The position numbers and the translations under genes are program-made. Of a stretch of DNA of 64,000 nt, positions 20,420-32,013 are shown piece after piece. Origin of the DNA: Magnolia sinica (lineage: Eukaryota > Streptophyta > Magnoliopsida > Magnoliales > Magnoliaceae); contig NC_080577.1 in the NCBI RefSeq assembly GCF_029962835.1, positions 28,750,501 through 28,814,500 of the forward strand, read 5' to 3'. Numbering within the stretch: position 1 is the stretch's first letter; each line of letters starts with the position of its first letter. The notes beneath the pieces are model-generated. The model saw nothing but the letters and a program-made list of their open reading frames with translations. It had not been told where the DNA came from and ran no database searches.

Positions 20420-23262
20420 CTACAAGCAAAAGCCAATAAAATTATAGCAGTATATTATACAATTGTAAGTACATGAGAAAAGCTTGCATCAATAGTAAAC
20501 ATCTTGAAAATACCTTGCAACATGTATCTTGGAGCTGAGAAGCTACAAACATAGACATTGAATAGTCTGAAAAGTAAAAGAACAGATATGAAAACCATCA
20601 TCCTAAATAAAACCATAGTGAAGGTAAAGGACAAATTCTCTCTTCTGATTCAAATTCCCAACGCAAAACCAAACCAGTAATTAGTGAAAAGGTATTCCGG
20701 GTAACCTGAATAGCAGATTCATTCTTACAAGCGTCATTGTCAATTACAACCCTGAAAAAACAGAAAAGAAATTAGATAAATCAAAAGAAAAAATCCAATA
20801 CCAAAAGAAAAGCCAAAACAAAAGAAAATACAGAACCACAAAACCCAAGCTGATTTCGGGGGAAAAAACCAGGCATGCTTAAAAGATTAAATTCCCAAAT
20901 ATTACAAAAAACACTGAAAAAATCATTAAAAAGACAAGAAAGAAAAACAGAAACAGAGAAGATACAAAATACCCTTTGTTAGTAATCTATACAACACTTC
21001 TATTCCTTGATTAAAGACAAAAATAACCAAATTTAGGCCTCCTTCAAAAGCTAAGATATCTATAATTAACAACATCATGCAGCAAAAAAATACCCAAAAT
21101 AGAAAAAGAAAAGGGGTGTGAGGAATTCTTGGAGCTGTTTTCTACAGAAGACGCCGAATGCCCAAGCTCTGCAATTTCTGAATTGACTGAGATATCAGAC
21201 ATGAGCCTGCAGAAACAAGAGAAGGGATTGATGGGATATGGCTTTGTCCATCATCAACCTGAGCTTACTGATTGCTCCATGGATAGCTGTTTAACATATT
21301 CCAAAAACTCGGAAAGAATGAAATATGATTCTATCAATGGATATAAATCCAACAAGCATAGCAGAACTGTTACATTTCCATCAGCAGAATTGGATGGCTA
21401 CATGTCAACTTCCACACATTGGGCCTTGGATTGGTGGCTACATGTTCATTTCTCACCAACAGCTCCATATCTCTTTCTACTGCATCACTCATAGCACATA
21501 TGGACAGCAGGGTTAAAACATCATTTTTATGCAACTCCTATTTTCTTGAACCTGTCAATCTAATGTGGTGACAGTAAAAGTTGTAATATATATGGGTAAG
21601 ACTGCTATGTGCATTTCCTACCACTTAAAAAATAGTAGCCTGCATGCACCCATATCCACATGCCGCAGATCATGGGCCCCATTGTGAACGGAGTTTTTTC
21701 CAAAAATCACAATAGCCAGATGATCTTAACCATTCAGTTTGTAGCATTGCATGGACACTTAAAAGAAAATGCCTGGTACTTTATCACAATGGCCCACATA
21801 TGTCTAATCAGCATGCTTTCCAGTATGTGTTCCATCCACAATAAAGTAAAAAATATCTATACTACAAATTCTAGGACCCTGCTGAAAGCTTTTCAAACTA
21901 ATCCTACAGCACTGAATTTCTTCATAAAGTAAAAAATATCTATACTGCAACCATAATACAAGCATATTTAGTAAAAGAAAGAAACAGCAAATCTGTAGCA
22001 GTTAACTCACAACTTTAACTGTTTCCAATTGGGGTTCAGCTCATTTATAGGCTTGTGCTGATTTTTCTGATGCCTGAAACAATATTATGAATTAAACTGA
22101 TATTCCTATATTGGTACCAGCAGTTCAGAAAAACAACCAGAGAAATTATAACACTTACCCCATATTCCGATATTGGAATTCCTGGTTGAGCACATAGTAA
22201 ATGTGCTTCCTCCATGTCGTGGCCCACCCCATGAGCTTCCCCCACCTTTTAAATTATTTGCCCTTCATTTCCAAGAACAGTTTAATTTATCAACTCAGCC
22301 CATTAAAAAATATTCCCACCCCCGAATATTTTCATCGAGAATTAAATGGTGGGAGAAATGGAAAGAAAGCTTGCCTGCTAAAACTTCAAGTGATTGTGCA
22401 GAAAACAAAAAAGAGAAGGAAAAAAAACACACCTTGTAGAGATGTTGGTTCCCTGTAGGAGAAATCAGGCCTTCAACCCTTTCACCACAAAGCACCAACA
22501 AGCATGCATATATTTTATCCATATGTTCAACTATATGCACACTGTACACGTGACAATCTAGTTGCATATGCATGCAAGTGACTAACATGTTAAATTTGGT
22601 CTGGTGATTATAATTCATGGTCCATCAGGCAAGTTTCACATAATACATAGCTTTTCCTAAATGAAGAATTTAAGAAATATCCACTTTTATGACCATGAGA
22701 AACCTATGAGATACAGAAAAAGCTACATCTGGTCATGCCCTATGTCTGAATCTGCACCATTTTTTTTAATGTATTGGGCGCCATTCCCGATTACAAGAAG
22801 ACAACTCCAATAACACAACCTATTCTGAGCGGTTCGTACCCCATCTATGACTGCCAATCCATATAGTAATATCTAAATGCACTGAGTACTCTTAAAAAAC
22901 CAACCATAAATCATTCAATCATGAAATACACAGCTCAAGCGTATCTTTTCATCAATGAAATTGGAAAACCAATTGTATTGCAGTAGGTACATCCATACCA
23001 AAGATGAGCCTACTCAATTTTTATAATAGGAATCATTCACCAAGGGGGGCACTGATGAGGAAACATGGTCCTGTGTTATACGATCAGAAAACCATGTTTC
23101 TTTTGTAACAGAAGTATACACAACATACATGGAAAATAACAGAAACTTGGTTATTGGATTGGAGAAATTTGTGAGAAATCCATGTTGCTTTTGATAGGTA
23201 AGCTGGGCCCAAACCCAAGAGGTCTTGGAACAATCGAGAGAAAAAAATAAAAGTCAACGCAC
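20420..23262. other. CACTA interior without identified gene fragment
   Basis: A-rich, with open frames of up to 120 codons (21129-21494, plus strand) that I cannot relate to any family. On the minus strand, a GTAAGT donor (at about 22158) and a TTTCAG acceptor (at about 22076) bracket a possible intron between two short exon-like pieces; the encoded peptides are not recognised. Confidence 0.35.
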
Positions 23263-23316
23263 CTTTGCATGATGAGGATGTTGCAACATGCCCAACAGAT
23301 CATGGTAAACCAGCAC
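23263..23316 (-). pseudogene. Captured exon of ketopantoate hydroxymethyltransferase (panB homologue)
   Basis: Eighteen codons, VLVYHDLLGMLQHPHHAK, match the C-terminal region of 3-methyl-2-oxobutanoate hydroxymethyltransferase of pantothenate synthesis. The exon is bracketed by splice signals: GATGCAG before it and AAG/GTGCGT after it. The neighbouring exons (the preceding IGIGAG region and the following VTPKF end) were not found. The fragment is in frame and without stop but far too short for activity; it lies inside the CACTA element, so it is read as a capture. Confidence 0.8.
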
Positions 23317-24303
23317 CTGCATCGACGTTCTCATGTTGTCAGTCAGCAATGACAAGAACCATAATAGGAGAAAGTCTAATTTGCATAACAGAGCTAGCAG
23401 CATAAATCCCAGCTGTCCATAGAAACCTAAGATGTCAAAAACATAAGTGTCAGAGCAAACTTTCTTCTAAATTAGGTGGCAAACTGGTAGTAGGAGAGTT
23501 ACGCTCTGCTAACTTTCTTGTAAACAACCCTTCAAAATCCTACCTATACCCTGCAATCAACTAAAATGGACACTTCAGCTAAATGAACGAAAGAAACTGA
23601 CATCACTGCTATAGATCATAAACAATGTGGCTCGGGAAAAGAAAAAAAAAAAAAGAAAGAAATTAAGAAAATACATTCAGGCTGATACCATCAATGACTA
23701 ATTTGGATTTGTACCCAAAAAGCAGCAGGGCTGTTTGGGCAGCTAATTCTTGAATGGAAAAAATTTAGCTTCTAGATAGAGTTAGTTTAAGAATTCAATT
23801 AAATGGCCTCATCTCAAAATAAGAAAATTCTGGTTTGTAGGCAGTTAAACTCATGTACATTACTAAAGCTGAGGAAAATTCAATAAACATTTTCCAAGGC
23901 AATTGTTTTCTTGACCCATTTGTTTGGCCCAATGAGCACTCCCAGCCAATCAATCAAGCTATTCTCTCATTTAACCCAAAATAAATAAATTCAACAAATA
24001 AAAAAAAAATTAAAAAAAAAAAATCCAGATTCAATGAAAAGAATCTGAAAAGCAACATTCCATTCATTAATGCAAGAAAAAATAAAAATCATAATAAAAT
24101 TAAAACATAAAAAACCATTTCAGATTCAATCAAGTGAATGTAAAAAATCACGACTATTGCATTCAAAAAAAAAAAAAAGGATGTGACTTTTGCAATGCTT
24201 CAAAATAGCATAGTTGTACATATGCTATCCACTGTTTCTTAAATGGTGCATTTAGCATTCATGTCAGTCAAGACCATCCAGATGTTTGGAGGGTGGCACA
24301 TAC

Positions 24304-24720
24304 CTTGCACATGATTGGAGGGCAGAGATCGCATCCATGAGGAGAAGATGCACAATCATGGTAAGGCAAGATCCTAAACTTCCCATCCTCATCGATGAAG
24401 GTGGGATTAGTGTTGATCTCTGAGAAATAATCAAAGAGCCCATGCTGTTTGAGGATTGTCTCAATGAAACAGACATTGGCATCACTCACAATCCTCAAAT
24501 CACACCTGACATTTCAAAATGAGAATTTCCAAAAATGCTTGGGACACATGTTAAGTTTCACACCCACCATTAAAATCACATAATTCCAAAATAAGAAAAA
24601 AAAAATAGAAAAGATGAGAATTAGGAAATATACCCAAGAGCATAGCTGATTTAATGGCTGTGATGATCTGGGGATGCAAAGGGACCCTTTTCAAGCACTC
24701 TGCAATTTCTTTCCTGCTCT
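24304..24720 (-). pseudogene. Captured two-exon piece of a HAD-type phosphatase (PHOSPHO1/thiamine-phosphate-phosphatase-like)
   Basis: Exon a (about 24720-24634) reads KEIAECLKRVPLHPQIITAI then a Lys-Ser; exon b (24505-24304) reads DLRIVSDANVCFIETILKQH, DYFSEINTNPTFIDEDGKF, a Leu-Pro-Tyr-His-Asp, and ends PHGCDLCPPIMCK. These match the plant PHOSPHO1-like family of HAD phosphatases that includes PECP1/PS2. The intron between them (24506-24633) keeps GT and AG; exon b ends at a K/GTATG donor as in the plant genes. Relative to the expected Ala-His-Ala-Leu-Gly-Cys, one base appears lost at about 24647, so exons a and b no longer join in frame. The catalytic N-terminal DxD is absent. Confidence 0.8.
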
Positions 24721-26706
24721 AGTTGATAGCTGTGATGATTGATTTACTTTCCATGTATACTGGTCTCATCAATCAACCATGTGATCTTATTTGACATGGT
24801 TCCCACATTTCGAGTGTGACATGCAGATGAGGTATTAGACATGTTTGTCTTTTAAAAATCAGTTTTGGAGAAAAGTTGGTATAATTATTTTATATAACTA
24901 AAATATGTTATTTTGTAGTATATTGCAATTATTTTTATGGGTATCTTCCATCCATGGTGAATCCCATCATATCAATGGTCCAGATCATCATTGAAATATA
25001 GTCCCATTTTGCACAAAATAGTACATAGGGACATTATTCTTGTTTTGATGTGTTATACTTCATAGTTCTCTTTATAATCGGTTAACAGGTGTAAGCCATG
25101 GTAAAAAAAATTATAAACAATTAGTCATTCAAAACAATTAAACCATAAAATATGAAAGGAGAATAAAAGATTTCAGAAGCAATGAAAGGGGGTTTAGGTA
25201 ATTAGTATGAAGTTGTATCATGGTCCTTTCTACGCTAATGGAGACTTTTCTACAACCACTTGTTCCATCTCAAGTCTGGGATCTATCGAATTGAATGGTC
25301 CAATTCATTTGGGCAAAATTAGATGGTCTCAAATGATCGTCATTGTTGGGCAATGATCCACTCATGACAGGGATCACAGCAAATGGACAACCATAAATGC
25401 ATGCCACCAAATGCGCATTGAATGAATTGTAACCATTTTAAAAAATGTTATTGTTAGTGTAGCATAGGCCAAATATAAATTAACAACTCCTACATTGCGC
25501 CCTGCACATTGAAAATAAGAGAAAATCATCACATACAGCAACTGTAGATGAACTTTCACATTCTGCATTTTTTCCCACCAGAGTTGCATTCGCAAAATAT
25601 TCAATACATGCAAAAGGTGAGTCACATACCATGAAACCTGTTATAGAAATTGGGCCAATCTACTCATTGGGTAGGTTACAAGTCAAAATCAATGGCCAGC
25701 TAATGGACATCTAGCTAATCACATGACTAAATGTAATTGTCCCGCCCACATGGTAAGTGGATTGGCCTAAAGTTCAAACCAAGTAATCATCATTTTGTCC
25801 CAGATAGTTATATTCTACACATGAAAAGTTGGCTAGTAAGAAATGGTTGTCTGAGATAGTTCACATACAGCCGCTGCGTGACCATTTCTCCTGAAGAAAT
25901 GAAAAAGGTAAAAAAAAAAAAAAACCCCAAAACCTCCAAACTTGAAACAAAACAAAACTAGTTATAACTTGTGTAGATACAAGGACAGGAAACTTTCAAT
26001 AAATAAGCACTGCCCTGGACTCCAACGTTAGTTTTAAACCATTGTAAAATGATGATGAATTCAAATCATACACATCGCACGGTTGTTCAGCAACCAAACC
26101 GTCCAAATCTCTATCTGCGGAATGTTAGCACTAATTAGATGGTTTTTATAGCGGAATGTTAGCACCACATGTGGGAGGATGAGTCACCACCATCTTTTCA
26201 CCGGTGCAAGACTAACATAAGAGTCTGCCCCTTCTCCATAAGTCATCCCTTCCACCCGGCGTTCTACCTCCACATCCCCACACCATTAGGCCAGCACAGT
26301 CCAAAAACAAAACCAGAAGAGCAATTCCATCCACACCATGATACAAGGAAAACACCCAAATCTCCACAAATCCTATTAACTATAATCATCACAGCCACAT
26401 TTAAATGCCAAAATGGCACAAACCATGAAGAGCTACAGTCAACAGAAAGACTAGTCCAAGTTCACAGTACTACTAGCAACCATCAACAACATTTCTATAC
26501 AGAAAACACATCATCACTTACAAATGACTATATGTTGATTATTCTCCTAAAGCTGCTGGTAATTGAGGGGCCTCTTGAAAAGCATTATGTGGGGCTCAGG
26601 CCGATGGATTGCACAGTGGACCCAACCACAGCTCTGTTCACAGCTCAAGGAAAGAAAGCAGAGGTGCATATTGAAAGTTTGAAATCCAAATTGGATCAAA
26701 ATTTAC
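24721..26706. other. CACTA interior, no identified fragment
   Basis: Low-complexity and AT-rich; no gene family recognised on either strand. The piece at 26163-26215 (GGATGAGTCACCACCAT) resembles 62862-62895, so a small shared repeat is present. Confidence 0.35.
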
Positions 26707-26767
26707 CTCAAAGAGGAGCCAATTCTTCGGCAACAGTTTCATAACCTCCAGCAGAAGAATGACATGC
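26707..26767 (-). pseudogene. Exon-like piece, origin unknown
   Basis: A 61-bp segment bracketed on the minus strand by TTTTTTATAG and GAG/GTAAAT reads HVILLLEVMKLLPKNWLLFE in the open frame. The splice-like borders match the pattern of the three recognised captures in this element, but I do not recognise the peptide; chance is a real alternative. Confidence 0.35.
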
Positions 26768-27028
26768 CTATAAAAAAATTCAGAAAAAAAATTACTGAGA
26801 TTTCTTAAAAGTTTGGAAAAATAAAGGATAATGAAAGAGGCGTGTGCAGTGTACGGACCTATATTTAGGTATCATCCATGTATTTCTCGGAGTATTGAAT
26901 CTGACCCATTTCTTACTTTCCTCAGTTGGGGATTTTTAGCTTTCACCGAATCTCTGAGAGAGAGAATCAGGAACCTGAGGTCTAAAGTGTCATCTACGAA
27001 TGAAAAATTGATGCAGAATCTGAAAAAA

Positions 27029-27054
27029 TATATATATATATATATATATATATA
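27029..27054. repeat. (TA)n microsatellite
   Basis: Thirteen TA units after an A-run, inside the CACTA element. Confidence 0.9.
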
Positions 27055-27578
27055 GTAAATAAATCAATGAGAAAAGAAAGAGATAGTAGTGATCATCGCA
27101 CTTCTTTCTCTCTAAATGCCTCGATTCTTCTAGTCATTTAATCAAACAACTGTCCTGTAGATCAACCCTTAATAACTGAAAGGGTCAATTAGAAGATTAG
27201 AATATGTAATTCATATAGAAGTGCAATCACGATAATCTAGAATAAAGAGATCGAGAGATGGTGGTAGCCAACTCTTGTCATGTATTTTCTATTCAGAGTT
27301 AAAATGCACAGATCTACAAGTTGTATACTGAAGCCAGCAGAATCTTAACATAACAGCTACAATCAAATAAACACATCCAAAAGAAACAAAACATGTCATT
27401 AAAAACCCAGTTCTGATTCTACAGATATAGAAAGGATCTAATTGAGTCCAAAAGCATGAAAACTAGATTAGACATCAATCGATCACTAAAAACATTCAGA
27501 ATTACATTATCTAGGTAAAAAAAAAAAAAAAAACCATCTAGCATCCAAGATTCAGACAGAAAGGGTGAGATCTGATAC

Positions 27579-27659
27579 CAATAGTGGGGATGGTGGTGAT
27601 GATCTCTCTTAGCTTGAGCTTGTAAAGGATGGTTGTTTTACGGGCAGCATCAAGAGAGC
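27579..27659 (-). pseudogene. Captured exon of an ADP-ribosylation factor (ARF1-type GTPase)
   Basis: Reads [20 protein letters not shown] then TIPTIG, the P-loop and switch I region of plant ARF1. It ends at the donor ATTG/GTATC, the position after PTIG where plant ARF genes have an intron, and starts after a TCTCTCTCAG acceptor-like site. The P-loop GLDAAGKT is altered to SLDAARKT, so two essential glycines are gone. The N-terminal helix and the remainder of the GTPase are absent. Same strand as the other captured exons. Confidence 0.85.
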
Positions 27660-28157
27660 CTGAGAGAGAATTTAAGAGAGAGAATCAGAGAGAGGGAGAG
27701 GATGTGGGTTGGGTTGGAGCAAGGGCAGAGAGAATCACACATACACACACCAACCATGTTGAAAGCTTCTGAAGATCGATCAGAAACATGTTCTTCCAAA
27801 CTGATAGAAGGAACCGATTGAATTAAAGGATTTCTACCAAGATGAATTGATATTTTAGGGCAGAAAATCTCACCTTCTTTTGCTGTCTTGATTCTTTCTG
27901 TTTCCTTCTAGAAGAAGAGAGATACTGCGAATGCCTCTCTCCCCAAAGAGAAACCGAGAAAAATGAAATTAAAAGAAGCTGTTATTCCCCACCCCCCACC
28001 CCCTTTTTTGTATACCTGCGGATCTGAAGCTGGCGGAGGTGTGCAGGACAAGCATGCAAGGGAAATACTCTGAGGAGAAGGTTCATGAAAGAATGAGAGA
28101 GAGAGAGAGAGGGGTATTGGAGGATAAGATTCGTGAGAGAGGCCCCGCACACGATGG

Positions 28158-28680
28158 ACGCGGATTTCCTCCTAAAGCCTTTCGCAGGAGGTCCCGGCGC
28201 AAGGATGCTGGGTGGGGCCCACTAAGATGTTTGTTAGAAATCTACCCCGTTCATCCGCTTTGAGAGCTCATTTTAAGACCAGTGACCAAAAAATGATTTG
28301 TATCCAAAACTTAAATGGGTCACACGAGAGGAAACAGTGGGATTATGTGTGAATCGTTGAAACATTCTTAGGGACAATTCTTAGGTTAGGCATTTTTCTT
28401 TTTTGGTATTTACACTTCATCCCAAGGGTAATGATTTTATAAACGGTTTGGATGGCAAACAAACATCAAGGTGGAGCCCATGAAGGTTTCAATGGTTGAA
28501 ATTTGTTTTCCCAATTTTTCCTCTCATGTGACTTACTTGAATTTTGTATCCACCTCATTTTTTGCTGCATTTTTTAAAAAGAGCTCTCAAAACGGATGAA
28601 CAAAGTGGATTTCTCATAAACATTTCAGTGGGCCCCACATAATATCTTTGCGTACAAAGGTTTATGTAGGAAATTTGGAA
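28158..28680. mobile_element. Fold-back Mutator-like MITE nested in the CACTA element
   Basis: Left arm GTGGGGCCCACTAAGATG and right arm CATTTCAGTGGGCCCCAC are inverted copies, with GATTTCCT-type outer ends and the family's inner blocks (CCCGTTCATCCGCTTTGAGA; mirrored TCTCAAAACGGATGAAC). It lies about 110 bases inside the right CACTA terminus, so it inserted after or travelled with it. No clear 9-bp flank. Confidence 0.7.
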
Positions 28681-28792
28681 CGGCTGCAGGAGCTTTTGAA
28701 ACGAATTAGAACCGTATCAAATTTGGAACGGAATTTAGCCCATTCCGAAACCAAATACATGGCCGTTCCAAAATTACAATTTTGGTGTAGTG

Positions 28793-29660
28793 CGCAGTCA
28801 TGTATTCCACTTCAGTTACAAATAACAATATAGTAGAATGTAGCATAGATCTTCAATATATCGGTCTGCCTACTAATGCGAAAACATATCTCATAGTGGA
28901 CATCTTGTTGTCTAGATCTCCTGTATAATCCAAATCTACGTAACTTACAACACCTGAGGCTCGATGTCCTCCAAACATGATCCCAATGTTGATTGTGCCC
29001 CCAAGATACATGAGAATCCACTTAATAATATTTCAATGCTCATTTCCTAGATTCTCCATATATCTGTTAACCATAGTAATTGCCTTTGAGATATCTAGCC
29101 TCATGCAAACCATCACATAGATGAGACTCCTCACTGCACCCGCGTACGACATCCATGACATGTCTGAAATCTCCTCTTTTGTGCTTGGACATGACCTAAC
29201 TTACAACTTAAAGCGACTTATTAGAGGCATGCTAATTGGCTTAACACCTTCCATGTGGAACCTCTCTAGCACCTTATGCACATCTCTTTCAAAAAAGCTA
29301 CAACTTCCTAGGTTCTTAGTCTCTGTGTATCTCCATGCCCCGGGTCTTCCTCGCAATGTACAAATCCTTCATGTCAAACTCTTTGCTTAATAAATACTTT
29401 AAGTAGGAATATCTCTTCTTGTGCCTTCGCAGCAATTAGCATATTTTTGAACACCCACTTGCACCCTATATCCCTCTGGCCTTTTGGAAGTTCTACCAAC
29501 TCTCTTGCCTTATTTTTATGTAAAGATTCAATATCCTCTGTCATAGTTGACATCCACTTGTAGCCGTCTTTTCTAAACTTAGCCTCTTAAATGGTGGAGG
29601 GATCTCCATTCTCTGTGAACAATGCAATAGAAACCTTGTCGCCAAACCCATATCAATTGC
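28793..29660 (-). pseudogene. Copia reverse transcriptase and RNase H, N-terminal parts
   Basis: From about 29650: ALFTENGDPST, then KWMSTMTEDIESLHKN and LVELPKGQRDIGCKWVFKN, the start of the RVT_2 domain. The frame then jumps to LSKEFDMKDL, so the central RT with its YVDD motif is deleted. After more stops it continues GAVRSLIYVMVCMRLDI, VVSYVDLDYTGDLDNKMST and EVEYMTA, ending at the CACTA border at 28792/28793. Dead by deletion and at least eight stops or frameshifts. Confidence 0.85.
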
Positions 29661-29857
29661 CAATGGAGAATGTGACTGTAAGCAGCCCTAGATCGAACAT
29701 TTGGGATGATCTAAAGAGTCGCAATGCAGCAACTCGGATCGTGTCAGCGCTTAACCACTTGAAGTAGGAAGATTCCTTCCACCTTTCTGCAAGCGATGGA
29801 AAAGACCCGAACGCGGGACTGTAAGAAGGGCCAAGATACATGCAAACGAAGGGCTGA

Positions 29858-29955
29858 GATCTAAAGGGACTCCCTCACTTAGATCGCCAGTGATGCAGAC
29901 GAAGTGGATCTAAAGGGGCTCCCTCACTTAGATCGCCAGCGATGCAGACGAAGTG
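29858..29955. repeat. Tandem duplication, 49-bp unit, two copies
   Basis: Units 29858-29906 and 29907-29955 both begin GATCTAAAGGG and end GCAGACGAAGTG; I see two base differences. Surrounding sequence (29660-29857) is unassigned. Confidence 0.9.
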
Positions 29956-31240
29956 GAGCTCATGACTTCGGAAAAATGTCTTGCACGCTCTTGCTTCTGC
30001 CCATCCTCGTGCTCACATGCAACTTTTGTTTTAATCGGGAACCACCAGATTTCGTTGGAATCGTTTTCCAAACCAGATGAACGGCTCAGATTTTCCCTGG
30101 GTCCTATGATGGTGGGGTGTTGCTTGATGGAAACGGACATTGTCTGTTTAAACCTCCCTTGCACAGGAAAAGAGGGAGAATGCCCATCCTAATCGGGCGA
30201 CATCCAGTCAAACTAGTCCTGTAAGTGACTCTAGTGTTCTTATTATTCTACACACTGTAATAAGGTGATGATGAAGTGACACTACTTTGTTGTGCATTCT
30301 CAAGTCAATGTACCTATATTAGGTTAGGATAAAAGCATGAAGGGAACGAAACCAAATCAAGATAACTAGGTCATGCAGATGCTTAGAGGAAGATGATAGA
30401 TGCTCATATAGTGGTGATGATGAGTATGAGTTTTAAATATTTAAGGAGTCAGATCAAATGGACAGTCGGATTTTATTATGAATGATGCTTTTGCTTTCAC
30501 ACAATAAAGCTCTATGCTTTGAACTATTTAATCAAAGGAAGGTGAGTTCAACATTTACATGTGTTGGATCAACTGAACACACACTAAAAGCATCACACGT
30601 TTTCCTCTTGCCATTACACGATTTTTCATAGTTTTCTTGATTTGGTCAAATCATCCTAACTCGGTTGTTCAAGTCGAGCCATGAGATGGCCGAGTTAGGC
30701 GATGAATGGGAGAGGGTGAGTTATTGTACAAACTTTCATTGATCTGGACCGAATTCCACATCCATGAAACTCAAACCAGTTTAGCAATCCAAGCAACACT
30801 CTTTTTGTGCTGCACCATTTGAATTTTCAATCCGTCAAAGTGAGCTCATTCGATAGTCATAGCCCTTTCTTGAATTAAGAATATTTCCAAAGATTTTAAG
30901 ATTTGGAAGTTTTTCTGAGGACATCCTCGCAAGGAAAGTCTCACTAAACTATAAAAATATTTATTATAATAAATTATTTAAAAGTTTTAAATATGCATAT
31001 ACAATGCTAGATAGGCTGAATTATAAATCACGTATGTCAAACTACTGGGGCCTAATAAAAATCAAACCTATTGGACAACCCGTCTATCACTTTTCCTTCT
31101 ACCATTAATTATATTATTTACAATTGACTAACTAGCCACCGATTAGACGGATAAGAAAGTCTAATAGGTGTGAGCTTTTATACTTATACTATCCACGGTA
31201 AGGCCCAAAAACATTACAAACATACTGAAAGCCCCTGCAA
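29956..31240. other. Intergenic, nothing recognised
   Basis: No family-like frame on either strand and no long repeat. Confidence 0.4.
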
Positions 31241-31560
31241 CATTCAAGCTAATCTCCATGGGGTCCACCTAATTGAATATACTGTTGAGAGCTATTGCAC
31301 AAAACCTTAGGATCTAGCCTTTCAAAAACATCAGAATTACGGGATGATAAAGTAATGAAATAAATCAAAGCACAAACCACACGACACAAGAGATTTTTAC
31401 GTGAAAAACCCTCAAAGAGGTAAAAACCACGGGACCTCGTCCAGATCAACAATTCACTATAAAGTACAACGTTACAACCGATCACAAGCACACACCGCTT
31501 GGATCAAACCTTTTTCACTCACGCAGGAGTGGATGAATAATAAGAAAATAAAGAAAAATG
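31240..31560. mobile_element. Copia-type LTR fragment
   Basis: TTTTTACGTGAAAAACCCTC followed by AAAAACCACGGGACC resembles the conserved GTGAAAAACCCTTGCGGG stretch of the copia LTR at 18440. Neither LTR end nor internal sequence is visible; a remnant. Confidence 0.4.
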
Positions 31561-31653
31561 GAGAGATTTCACCGATCGCGAGGACGTAGAAGCGCTGAGA
31601 CGTAGATTACGAAGTAAATCACCTCTACGAACAGAATCTCCCTTCCACAAGCT

Positions 31654-31775
31654 GATATATAATGAATACATAACTGTGGGGCCCATGTAACTTTGATCTC
31701 TTTTTGAACCGTTCGTACAACTCGGAGTTCGAGGAGCGTCAGTGCTCGTCTTCGAGCACTAACCAATCCACTTAA
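31654..31775. mobile_element. Right-end fragment of a fold-back MITE
   Basis: About 120 bases (CATAACTGTGGGGCCCATG, then ACAACTCGGAGTTCGAGGAG and CGTCAGTGCTCGTC) match the right arm of the intact element at 15466-16099. The rest of that element is absent here. Confidence 0.75.
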
Positions 31776-32013
31776 AGGAAAAAGCAGGAGCATTTTCGAC
31801 CTTTGGCCAATCATTCATACAGCTAGGGCTTATTCTGGTAAGGTAAAAAGGAGTGGGCTTAAGCGGGCAAATGGGCAATAAATGAGTTGTATAATGGTAA
31901 ATTTCTCAAAAAAACAAAACAAAAAAAAAAAATTATTTTCTATGTAGTACAAAATACCAAAGGGTGAAGGAGTACATAATGCTCTAGCGTGCCCATGACC
32001 ATGAGCTTCCTTA

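Larger units (their letters stand above)
20301..28792. mobile_element. CACTA-type transposon, 8.49 kb, non-autonomous, carrying captured gene fragments
   Basis: The right terminus is TTTTGGTGTAGTG, the inverse of CACTACACCAAAA. The left terminus aligns after seven diverged bases: GTGAAGACCAAAATACC, then TTTAGGAACGG, against CACTACACCAAAATTG...TTTTGGAACGG from the other end. Subterminal GGAACGG/CCGTTCC motifs recur near both ends (20320-20390; 28660-28775), as usual for CACTA elements. The flanks join the two halves of one copia RNase H at codon level, which fixes the borders independently. No transposase (TNPD/TNPA) is visible. The interior holds exon pieces of host genes, a nested fold-back element and long unassigned stretches. 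Confidence 0.75.
18243..29660 (-). mobile_element. Ty1/copia element, dead, split by a CACTA-type insertion
   Basis: Minus-strand order is reverse transcriptase start (29650-29440), RNase H (29170-28793), a break of 8.49 kb (20301-28792), RNase H end (20300-20016), a hAT-like insertion (19980-19006), a polypurine-like tract (about 18911-18922) and an LTR (18910 to about 18275). Gag, protease and integrase are missing upstream of 29660. Most of the RT, including the catalytic motif, has been deleted between about 29440 and 29400. Confidence 0.75.

Noticed and set aside
26169-26744. 191-codon open frame as a real gene
   Set aside because: No family features, low-complexity composition, and it lies in a CACTA interior antisense to an exon-like piece; treated as chance.
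27565-27585. TTGGTATCAGATC (minus) as a retrotransposon primer-binding site
   Set aside because: It coincides with the donor splice site of the captured ARF exon and has no LTR beside it.
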